In this document: positions 11,038-20,600 of the stretch, one piece after another
Layout of the letters: each line of letters begins with the position of its first letter
Position numbering within the stretch: position 1 is the first letter of the stretch
Assembly (NCBI GenBank): GCA_019448385.1
Contig: JAGTXO010000014.1
Span: 434,001-498,000 of the forward strand
DNA length: 64,000 nucleotides
Source of the DNA: Diacronema lutheri
Taxonomy: Eukaryota > Haptophyta > Pavlovophyceae > Pavlovales > Pavlovaceae
Reading direction: 5' to 3'
Program-made: the position numbers and the translations under genes
Notes under the pieces: model-generated
What the model saw: only the letters and a program-made list of their open reading frames with translations
What the model was told of the DNA's origin: nothing
The model's database searches: none

Positions 11038-11081
11038 GCGTCGCCGTAGGCGTCTCCCCGGGAAGACGCCTACGGCGACGC
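11038..11081. other. Perfect 18-bp stem-loop
   Basis: The arms at 11038-11055 and 11064-11081 are exact reverse complements around the 8-nt loop CCCCGGGA. It is too long and exact to be chance in most contexts. It could be the foot of a small fold-back element or an RNA hairpin. Copy B of the 289-bp repeat is not followed by such a hairpin. Confidence 0.85.
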
Positions 11082-11532
11082 CCCCCCACTCGCGGCGGCT
11101 ACTGGCATCGCCCACGACCACGTCGCGGAGCTTCGCCATGAACCCGCTCTCAACCTGCTCGCCTCGCTCGCTCGCAATTACGTTGGGACGTTCGCGCGGC
11201 GCGAGGTCGCGGAAATCTTTGGCTCCGTGCTCGCCGGCGTGCCACAGGCCGGGCGCGCGGCTCTGCGGCATCGGCGCGTGTTCCCCGTCGATCTTGTCGT
11301 CGTGCTCAATGGCATGGGCTTGGCGCCCCAGCTCGCGCAGACGCCGTGCGAGCTCAAGTCGACTGCATACTGCCCTACGCGCTGCGGCCACAGGCCGCTG
11401 AGCGGCGGGCGGCGGCCGTCGGCGGCGGGCGGCGGCCGTCGGCGGCGAGCGGCGGCGCGCGTGCGCTCAGATCGACGGGGTGCCCTTCGACTTGCAGCCG
11501 GGCCAGGTGGGCCCAACGCAGGCGCGCCTTAA
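11050..11532 (+). CDS. Unrecognised open exon-like fragment
   Basis: A plus-strand frame between two stops reads EDAYGDAPPLAAATGIAHDH and continues with LLASLARNYVGTFARREVAE and VFPVDLVVVLNGMGLAPQLA. This is amphipathic and protein-like up to about 11350, then turns into GC-repeat sequence. It has no in-frame ATG at its beginning. I do not recognise a family. It may be an exon or gene scrap caught at the rearrangement junction. Confidence 0.25.
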   Translation, partial: ASPREDAYGDAPPLAAATGIAHDHVAELRHEPALNLLASLARNYVGTFARREVAEIFGSVLAGVPQAGRAALRHRRVFPVDLVVVLNGMGLAPQLAQTPCELKSTAYCPTRCGHRPLSGGRRPSAAGGGRRRRAAARVRSDRRGALRLAAGPGGPNAGAP

Positions 11533-11799
11533 CTCGTTCCTGCCGGTCCGCGCGCTGGTGCGAGCTGCGCCGCGCTCTCGATCGCGTCGGCGCCGCGCGC
11601 TCGCACCCGTCGGCGCCGCGCGCTCGCACCCGTCGCGCAGCGCGACCGGCGGCGGCGAGCGCGGCGCGTGCGCTCTCGCGCCACAGCGCGTGCGCGCCTG
11701 TCACGGCGAACGTCGCGGCGCGCAGCCGCGCGCGCGCCGGGACGCGCACGTCGGCGCGCCGACGATCGCCGCGAGCGCATCCGCCGCGCCGCGCGATAA

Positions 11800-14700
11800 T
11801 TTGCTAGGAAGCGGAAGAAGCAGACGATTGCTGTCACGGCGAGGATCGTGCGCGACCAGTCGAGCGTCGCGCACGTTCCCGTGCCGGCGAGCGGCTTGCC
11901 GTCAACGTCCAGCTCGACGGAGTGGACGGGCTCCGGGTCGCACGTGAGGCGCGCATGCACGCGCATGAAAATCACCGCGGGGAAGAGCGCCCAGAAGACA
12001 GCCGCGTCTGTGTAGTTCCAGCCGTCGTCACCAAAGTGCGGTTGGTCGATCCGTACGGCCTCCGCGAGCTGGTGGAGCTCGTCGAGAAGGTGGCCGACGG
12101 CCCAGCCGAAGAAGCTGAGCTCCATCCATGAGAAGTCGGGCGTACCGTCATCGCTCGTAAGCACGTCCATGTACTGAAGCAAAAAGAGGCAGTACGCCAC
12201 CATGCGCAGCGTGAACGTTGTGCATGGCTGCTCGGGCGGCGGGCGCGCTCGCGTTCCGCCACGCAGTGCGAGCGCGCGTGTGCCGCGGCGCGTACTGAGC
12301 GCGCCGAACGCCACGCGCGGCGTGGCGCACGCCGCACGCGCGCTGCCGTGCCGCGCGCGCACCGCAGAGTAAAAGTCGGTCGTGCGCGCCACATACGCCG
12401 CCCAGTCACTGACGCCCTCAGGCTTGCGGTGCCGCGCGCCGGCGGTCGTCGGCTCGTGCGGCGCCGTGGCCTCGTCGCGCCTGTTGCTATCGACCGGCGC
12501 CGAGGAGCTCGCTCGCACGGCGACGCCCTGCTCGGTGACCAGCTCCATGCGTAGCCCGCAGCCAGTGATCGCGTGCAGGAGGATGCGGAACGACGTCGGC
12601 TTCGGCTGGCGCGCGATGCGCCACCCATAGCCGCGCCGCTCGCGCGCGCTTCTCGAAGTCGGCACGCCAAACATGGAGTCGCCTCGCCACCACGCGTCGA
12701 GCAACGCCTGGGCGTGCGCGTGCGACAGGAATCTCTTGCGGCCAAGCCGGACGGCGAGGTGCATGGGCGTCGCGGTCGCGGTCGCCGCGTGGCCGCCTGG
12801 TTCAAACGGCGCCTGCAGCAAGCCGCGAGCTTCCGCCTCGCCGCACTGCTCAAGCACGCCAACCGCCCTGCCCGCCGCGCGCGCGCGCGCCGCCACGCGG
12901 GTGAAACGCTGTGCAAGGGGGAGTGCTGCGCTCGCTTGCTTTGATCTCGCCCGCGCGCGGCGCAGCCCGCGATGCGCTTCCGCGCCGCTGCCTTGCACGC
13001 CGGCGCGAGGCACGGCCCACGTCGCGGTGCTGCACGCACCAGTCCTCGTACTCCTCGGCGCGCGCGGCGTACTGCTGCGGCTCGGTGCGCGAGAGCTTGG
13101 CGAGCTCCGCCGCCATGTGCGCCGCGATGAGCGCCTCGCGAATCGGGTGGTCGCAGTATCGCCAGAGCGCGTGCACGACGTCGGACGAGCGCGAGCGCGC
13201 GCTCGGGTTGAAAATGGCCCACACGAACAAGTCCTTCGCGCCCCACGCCGCGCCGACGGCGCCGTGCGGCGCGCTCTGCCACATCCGGATTGATGGCGGC
13301 AGCGCGCACGCCCGCACGATGAAAGGCACCACCTCGCGCAAATAGCGCTCGCGTTCAGCCCAACCCAACGGCTGTGTGCTCCACTGGTCGAGCGCGCGCG
13401 CGCGCGCGCGCTCGCCCGCACGTGAGTCGATGCTGTTCAGGCGGCGCACCTTCTCAGTGGCGCCGCCCCAGCGCCCGCTCGAGCGCGCGCTCGCGCCATG
13501 CGCCCGTTCCCGCGGCGCCTCCTGCTGGAAGCTGACGTGGTCAATGTCGAAACGGTACAGTTTGGTACTTGCCGGGTCGGTCCACAAGCGCATCAAGTTC
13601 ACGTCCTCTGCGCGCGCGCCGCGCTCGAGGAGCAGGTGGATAATCGCGACGTGCCGCTTGACGAGCGCGAGCTCGAGCGCCTGCGCGAGCAACCGCTGCC
13701 ACGGGTTCGGCTCATTGGGCGGCACGCGCAGCGCGGGCGCGGAGGCCGCGGGCGCGCACGCCGCTGCGGGCGCGCCCGCGAGCCGCTCCGTGGCCGCTCG
13801 GACGACCGCATTCAGCCGGCTGCCCTTGCTCGCCGGGCTCGACGGCGCCGAGCCGACGGGCGAGCGCGTTGCGCCCGCCGCGGCGTACGCCGGCGCGTTG
13901 AGCATCAGGTGTTGCACAATCTCGCGCTCGCCCCACTCAATCGCGAGCCGAAGAACTTTGCGATACCCGTCCAGGCCGTCAGCTTCGCCGCCATCAACGC
14001 TGCCGTGCTCGGACGCGCTCTTGCGCTCGTGCTCGCCGACCCACCGCTTCGCGATGCGCCCGTCCGTGTCCAGCACCATTGCCCTGAGCAGCGCGAGCTC
14101 GAGGTTCGAGCTGTTCAGCACCTCGACCGCAAACGAGTGGATACACTTGCTCTGCTGGTTGAACCGCCTGATCTGCGCGAGCTTGGCGCGCAGCTCATCG
14201 ACGTACGCGGGCATCTCGGCGTCGGTGACGCGCTTCGGCGGCTTGATGTACGACTGCCCGCTGCGCGCCCGGTCCACGAGTACCTCCTCCTTCGCGAGGT
14301 AGTGCGCGATCGTGAGCGCCGCGCCGCCCGAATCGCGAATGAGGACGACGGCCGTGCAGCTTTTCACCGCGCGCAGGACAATGTCGATCGAGCCGATGCC
14401 GCCGTTGATGCATACGACCACCTGTGCAGTGCGCACGGAGCACGCGCGCGGGCGCGGCGCGCTCGTGCGCATCCCCGCCGCCCTCGCTGCCACCGCGCCG
14501 CGCACGGCGCTGTGGCGCGCGCGCCGCGTGATCGAGCCTCGGCGGCGTTGCCGGCACGTGCTGGAGCGCGCCCCCGCCCCCGCCGCCGCGGCGGTGCGCA
14601 TACGGTCGGCAGTTTGTTCGCCTCGGAGTAACGTTCCTCGAGCGCCATTCGAAATGGGATCTCGAGCCCAAACGGTGACCCATTGGGTGGCGTCGGCGCG

Positions 14701-15362
14701 TCGACGAGGATGAAGTGCGTGTGGTTCGGGTTGAGCGATGCGCCCATCGAATCTGCCGCGCCCATCGGCGCGTAGAAGCGCACGTCCGCGTCCACGTCGT
14801 CGCCCGTAGCGTCCACGTCGAGCGGCGCGCCGGCGTCGCACACGAGCTGGTCGCAGCCGTGGGTGGCGCCCCAGCTCGCGATGCCGATGACTGGGACATC
14901 CAAGTGCGACTTGGCCACTGCGTCGCCCACGAGCTTCATCACGCCCGTGTCCGTCCCGCCCGTGACGATCCACGCATCCGTCTGCTTGGCCGCGCGGCAC
15001 AGGCCCTCGTTCACGACTTCGCTCACGTGCGGCTGCACGCGAAAATCCTGCGCGGCGCCGGTGATGCTGATGAGCACTTTGGGCTCGGGCACCTCCCATC
15101 GCTGCTCGAGCAGGCTGATCACGTCTCTGATCGGCGTCTTCGCCGCGAGCCGGATGTATGGCGCGGGCTCGCGCACGTGCGAGCGTTGGAACTCGACACG
15201 GCCGTACGCATTGGTCGGCGTGCCGTCGGCGAGCCAAAATGTGCCCTCCGTTGACGTCCGGATACTGCGCGCCCGCGGCGTAACCTGCGGTACGGCCAGC
15301 CAGACCGACGGCGAGTCGTCAGCCGGGTCGTCGGGGAGTCGCGCGAATCCCGCCCCGGCCAT
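11800..15362 (-). CDS. TRPM-like cation channel, N-terminal part (pore and C-terminus missing)
   Basis: The start is ATG 15362 (MAGAGFARLP; the upstream in-frame codon is TTG). Exons by GT-AG and phase 0 are 15362-14604, 14421-13021, 12908-12363 and 12227 to about 11800, with introns of 182, 112 and 135 nt. The TRPM SLOG/LSDAT nucleotide-binding region is clear: VLISITGAAQDFRV, AWIVTGGTDTGVMK, VIGIASWGATHG, and VVVCINGGIGSIDIVLRAV across the first junction. TRPM-type helical repeats follow (LFVWAIFNPSAR; VRLGRKRFLSHAHAQALLDA). Next come the first membrane segments (FTLRMVAYCLFLLQYMDVL; FGDDGWNYTDAAVFWALF; ILAVTAIVCFFRFLANY). After FLANY the reading loses homology, with no good donor site and no S5, pore or TRP box downstream. 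The missing end resembles the separate plus-strand piece at 35.3 kb. Products would be plasma-membrane or endomembrane cation channels if intact. Confidence 0.8.
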
Positions 15363-15862
15363 CGTCCTTGAAGAGGAAAATGCCAAGAGAACTCAGAATT
15401 GAAAATTCTGAGATCCCTGGTCCAAGCGCACACGCGCGTCTGGAAAGTCGTTGTCGTATAGATGGTTAAGCCAAATCCGATCAGGGGCACGAGTGAGCGC
15501 CCCGAGTGCAGCGCGGGCCGTTCGGAAGGACGTCCTTGTGAGGGAGCTCTTCGCGTTTGGCGAGCGGGGGAGCACGACGCGCAGCGTTGCTGCGGCGGCG
15601 TGCGGGCGGCGAGCAGCGGTCGGGCTGCTCGCGACGAGGCCGGAGCAGACGGCGCCGTGGCCGCCGGCGCAGGTGACGCGCGCCGACGAGCCGTAGCGAG
15701 CGTCCGTGATCCGCACGGCGGTTGGAGCGGGCCGGCTGGTGCGGCGCGCTCGGCCACGGGTGGCGGCGTGCACGGGCGTGCCGAATGCGGTACGCGTCGC
15801 CAGCCGCGCGCGACCTGGGCGGAGCCCGCAAAGCGTCGACCGCTGCGCGGCTCGGCCGTGCG
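15363..15862. other. Gap between the TRPM fragment and the composite element
   Basis: No convincing gene is seen. Just upstream of the TRPM ATG is a small exact hairpin (CTCAGAATT, loop GAA, AATTCTGAG; 15392-15412). It is one of the few A/T-rich spots here and could be part of the TRPM promoter. Confidence 0.5.
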
Positions 15863-17610
15863 TCAACGCCGGCCGCGCTTCGGCCCGCGCGCGCTGCCGC
15901 CGCCGGCACTGGCGCTGGCAGCTCCGCGGGCGGGGGTGCGGGCGCGAGAGCCGCCGCCGCCACCGTCGCCGCGCCCGCCGCCGTCGTCGCCACCGCCGTC
16001 GCCGCCGCCGCCTCCCCCGCCGTCATCGTCGTCGTCGCCGCCGCCGCCTCCGTCGCCGTCGCCGTCACCGTCGCCCTCGCCGCCGCCGCCGTCGCCGCTG
16101 CCGTCGTCGTCGTCGTCGTCGTCGCCCTCGTCGTCGCCCTCGTCGTCGCCGTCGCACTCGTCGTCGCAGTCGTCGCCCTCGCCGTGCACCATGCGCTCCT
16201 CACGCTCCCACACCTCGCCGCGCGCCCACCAGGCGAGCACGAGGGCAAAGCGCTCAGGCGTCGACGTGGTGTCGCGCCCGGCCGCGTGCGCCGCCATGTC
16301 GTGCACGTCGTAGAAGATGTTGCGCGCGGCGTTGTAGTCGCGGTGCACGGGCTTCTTGCCGCCGTTGCACGCCGGGCAGATGACGAGCGCGTGCACCGTG
16401 CGCGTGCCGCCCTTTGCCACGGGCAGGCGCGGGTTCTGCGCGAGCTCCGCGCCGCAGCGCTGCAGCCTGCCGCCCTTGGCGAGCCGCGGCATCGAGCAGT
16501 GCATCGACGTGTACGGCTCGGGCACGAAGACGGCCGCGACGCCGCGCCGCCGCAGCTCGCGCAGCAGCCCCACCTGGAAGGCGGGCGGCGCGCCCTTGGG
16601 CTGCGCGCCCTTGTGGTCGCGCAGCCACTTGCCCACGCACACGAGCAGCCGGTCGCGCGTCACGCCGTCGACGCAGTGCGCCGCGATGAGCGCCTCGGCG
16701 ACGCGCGCCGCGTTGGACCGCCCGCCGCTGTCGCGCCGCCAGCGCTCCTTGCGGCGCGCCGGCGCGTCGTACACGTGCTCGGCGGCGCGCTCGCGCACCC
16801 GCGCGCTCTCGCGGTGGAAGGCGAGGAACTTGCCCTCGCCGCGAGCACCTTGGCGCTGTGCGCCTCGCCAAGCCGCGCCTCGTCCGCCTCCACGCTGAAC
16901 TCCTCGCCGCGCCCGTTCTTGCGCACGCGCCGCCGCGCCGCGTTGGTCTTGGCCGTCTCGCGCGCACAGCCCGCGGCGCGCGCGCGCGCGCGCTGCGTGA
17001 ACTGCCGCCAGACGGCCGCCCGCCCGACGTGCGCAGAGTAGGTGGTGATGTTGCCCATGTTCGGGTCGGCCGCGACGACGACCGCCGCCTCGACGTCGAT
17101 CGCCCGCCGCAGCTCGGAGCCGAGCGCGACGGCGATGCGCCCGTCCGGCCGGCGCCAGCGGTGCAGGACGCCCGAGCCGCCGGCCGGCGCCTGCGCCTTC
17201 GGCACGAGGACGGTCCCGACGGCGTGCACGGCGACGCCATCTGTCACCACCGACTTGACGGGCTGCCGGCCCGGGAGCGGCACGCGCGGCAGCGGCGCGA
17301 GGCCAACCCACGAGCGCCGCGCGTGCCACGGCAGATCGGCCGGCGGCCGCTCGCGCCCGGCGTAGTCGAAGACGCGGTTGGAGATGTCGAAGCGCGTCGC
17401 GAAGACCGCGTACCTGACGCGCACGTCCGACATCGGCGGGGTGAGGCCGTTTGTGCCTGTCCACTTGATCGGCTCGCCGTCGTGGTCGCGCAGGTCCAGC
17501 GCCTTGAGCCGCGCGCGCAGCTCTTTGCGCTCGTCGTCCGGGAGCGTCTCCCAGATGGCGCTCGCGGTGAGGCGCACGTTGCGCGGCACCTGCGCGCAGC
17601 GCGCGGCGCG
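15863..17610 (-). CDS. Fanzor (eukaryotic TnpB-like) nuclease, catalytic region
   Basis: The frames here carry the RuvC and zinc-ribbon signature of TnpB/Fanzor RNA-guided nucleases. RuvC-I is AVVVAADPNMGNITTYSAH (about 17090-17030), with Asp in the expected place. RuvC-II is VFVPEPYTSMHC (about 16535-16500), matching the Fanzor E..TS pattern. A Cys pair ICPACNGG follows, then VHRDYNAARNIFYDV (about 16390-16310), the hallmark RD.NAA.NI motif holding the last acidic residue. Upstream, LTASAIWETLPDDERKELRA and VVTDGVAVHAVGTVLVPK fit the region ahead of RuvC-I. The C-terminus is a long Asp/Gly tail (15960-16200) ending KRGRR, possibly nuclear-targeting. Known Fanzors cut DNA guided by an RNA from the element's end. 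The region is spread over more than one frame; whether it is active is unknown. Confidence 0.7.
15955..16200 (-). repeat. Asp/Gly-coding trinucleotide tract
   Basis: This is a long CGC/CGT trinucleotide stretch that reads as Asp and Gly runs in the C-terminal tail of the Fanzor frame. Similar tracts occur in host genes of this window (SBNO, BiP, UVR protein), so the composition is local and not foreign. Confidence 0.8.
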
Positions 17611-17696
17611 CGAGCGCGCGGGCGCGTGACCAACCTGGCCGCGGGGCGGCGCGCACGGCGGCGGCGCGCGCGCTTGGGCGCTCGGCGGCGGCAGCG

Positions 17697-20600
17697 TCAG
17701 CCGCGCCTCGCGCGCACATTGTGCGTGCGCAGCGGCGCCACATTGTACCGCGGCGGCCGTCCGGTCAGCTGCGTGTGGATGTGCGCGAGCCGGCAGAGCA
17801 GCGCCTGCCCATCGGCCACGTGCTGCAGGGTGCGGATCTGCACGAGGAAGTAGCGCGTCGTGTGCCGGTCGTAGTTCCACCTTTTCGTGGGCGTGCACTT
17901 GTAGTCGATCTTGTGGAGGACCATGTCGGGCAGGTGGCGGTCGAGCGCGGCGGGGCAGCCGACGCGCGCGCCCTCCACGTCGCCGCGCAGCAGCCGCTCG
18001 CACAGCTCGCGCACGCGCGCGTTTCGCTGCATCTCGGGCAGCGCGACGAGCGCCTCGTCGCGCTCGACTGCCGCGCGGACGACGTCGCGGAGCAGCCCGT
18101 TCACGACGCGCGATGGATGCATCAGGCACGCGGTGGACACCTGCGTCGCCTCCTCCTCGAGGATGCTCTTGAGGCCCACCGCGCAGACGGGCTGGACGCC
18201 CTCGGCCATCTCGCCGACGGCGCGCGCCGTCGCCGCCTTGGTCTGCGCGGCGGCTTGCTCGGCGGGCTTGCCTCGGGGCGCTGCACCGTACGTGCTCTCG
18301 TCCTTGTGCCAGCCGATGGCCGAGAAGATCGCACGGACGGTTCCCTTGTCCATCGTGGTCGACGTGTGCACGCTGGTCGACGGGCCGCCCGACGCCGCGC
18401 CGACGGCCTGCGCGCTCGCCACCGCAGCCTCGTCGCGCACCACCTTGTTGATGACGCGGTACGCCTGTGTCGTGAGCCTGTGCACGGCCGCCGCGATGCG
18501 CCGCAGCTCCTTCCGCGCACCGGGCTGCGCCGTCACCGCCTGCGGCCCCGCGTTGAGCGTCGAGCGCTTGACCACGAAGCCCGGGAGCACGCTGACGCGC
18601 GTGCGCGCCGTCGCGCCGCCGGCGGCGCGCGCGCTCGGCGCAGCGGGCTCGTCCACGCGCGCGCGCTCGACGCCGCGCGCGCGGGGAACGCTCGGCGCGC
18701 GCGCGCCCGCGGCGTCGCGCGCGCTCGCGGCGGCACCCGCTGCGGCGCGCTTGCCCGCGGCGCCCGACTCGCCGTGCGCGCGAAGCGGCGCCGACGCCAA
18801 TGCCGACGCCGCGCCCGCGCCGCCGCTGCCGCTGCCCGATCCGCCCGCGCGCCGCTTCTGCTCGTCGCGCGTCTTGCGGAACTGGGCGACGAGGTCGCTG
18901 CTCACGTTGGCCTCAGGCTCCCACGTGTCGGCGCTCTCGTCGTAGCCCCGCCACCTGATCCGGAACTGGAACGTCACCCGCTTGCCCGCCTTGCGGCGCT
19001 CGTCGACGACCGCCTCGACCTCGTACGTGCGCGCCTCCTCGTCGACGCTCGCGCCCGCCGCGCTCGCGCCCGTGTCCGGCCACCCAGCGACCGTGCCGCC
19101 CAGCCTCTCGGCGGCCGCGCGCAGCTGCCGCTCGCGCTGGGCGGCCGCGGCGCCTCGCGCGACCAGCGCGGGCAGCATGCCCGCGCCGCCCGCGAGGCCG
19201 TGCGCGCCGACGCTGGCGGTCATCAGCGCGTCGAGGCACGCGAACGTTGCGAGCGCACGCGCGCCATCGTCGCCGCCGCGCGGCTGCGAGCGCACGACGG
19301 GCGATGGCCGCGGCTCCCCCTCGGCCGCGAGCAGCGGCCAGATCGCACTGGCCAGCGCGACGGCATGCGCGCCGACCGCGACGGCCACGTCCGCGTCGAG
19401 CGGCGCAAAGTCGTAGCGCACGAGCGCGGCCGGGCGCGAGTCGTCCGTCGGCCGGTCGGCGACGAGCAGCCCGACCGGGCGCGGCGGCTCGCCGGACGGC
19501 GCGGCGACGGGCACGCAGAGGAGCACGACGAGCAGGCGCGGCGTGCCGCCGAGCAGCGCGCGCGCGGCATCCGCCCCGTCGGCTCCGCCGCGCGCGGCCG
19601 CGGCGAGCAGCTCGGCCGCGCGCGTCGGGCCCAGCGCCGTGCGCGCGTCCTTGCGCGCGCGTGCGCGCGCCGTGTACGCGGCGCAGGCGTCGTCGAGCAC
19701 CGCCGCGCTGGGCGCGGTGCCAGTCGTCGCCCACGCGCGCAGCGCGTCGCGCACCCGCGTGACGATCGCCTGGTCGACCGCCGCCTCGCCGGCAGCGTGC
19801 GCCGGCGCGCACGCCGGCGGTGCGGCGGCAGGCGCGAGCGCGGGCGCGCCGTCGGCGCCGTCAACGCCGACGGCGCCGTCGGCGCGCCGCCACGCGAGCT
19901 TCGCCTCGATCTGCTGCCGGACGGCGTGGCAGTGCCGGTCGATGCCGCGCGCGTCGTCGAGCGCGGCCAGCGCGTCCTCAGCGGCGGGACGGCCGCTCGC
20001 GTCCGCGACGGCCTGCAGGCAGAGCAGCGCGGCCGCACGCGCGTTGCACGCGCTCTGCGGCTCGGGCGCGAGCGCGAGCTCGAGCTCGAGCGGCGACGCG
20101 CCTCGCGCCGCGGCGATCGCCTCCATCAGCACGTCCAACCGCTGCACCAGCGCCCTGTGCGCGTCGCGCGGCGCGCCCGTCGACGGCGCGCGCGAGCGCG
20201 TCGCCACGAGCCCGAGCGCGCGCGCCGGCGCGCCCGCCGGCGTGTGCAGCACGAGCAGCGCCGCGCCCGCCAAGCTCGCGTTGCGCGTGACGAGCGCGAA
20301 GATGCGCGTCGCCTCGTGCGCGCCCACCGACGCCCAGATCGCAGCGCGATCGGCGTCCGTCTGCGCGTCGCACAGGTCGCGCACGTCGTCCGGCGCGAGC
20401 AGCACGCCACCGCCGGCGGAGCGCGCGACGATCGCCCGCGCCTCCGCCACGAAGACGGCCTGTGGCAGGTCGGCGTGGCGCGCGTCGACGATGGCGCGCG
20501 TCGCGTGCACGCCGAGCTCCACGCCGCGGTAGAAGGCGCGCGCGTTGGCCGCGCGCGCGTGCGCCGGCCGGCCGTCCGCGTTGCGCCTCGCGCGCGCCTG

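Larger units (their letters stand above)
10975..11799. other. Junction region between repeat A and the TRPM fragment
   Basis: It holds a perfect 18-bp-stem hairpin, an open exon-like stretch on the plus strand, and short GC-rich tandem duplications (a 24-bp unit twice at about 11585-11635; a GCGGCGGCCGTCG unit at about 11400-11450). TRPM homology on the minus strand is lost here. Confidence 0.6.

Noticed and set aside
15722-17041. Plus-strand frames with Ala/Val runs over the Fanzor tail
   Set aside because: They are the reverse complement of Asp/Gly codons, with no recognisable domain.
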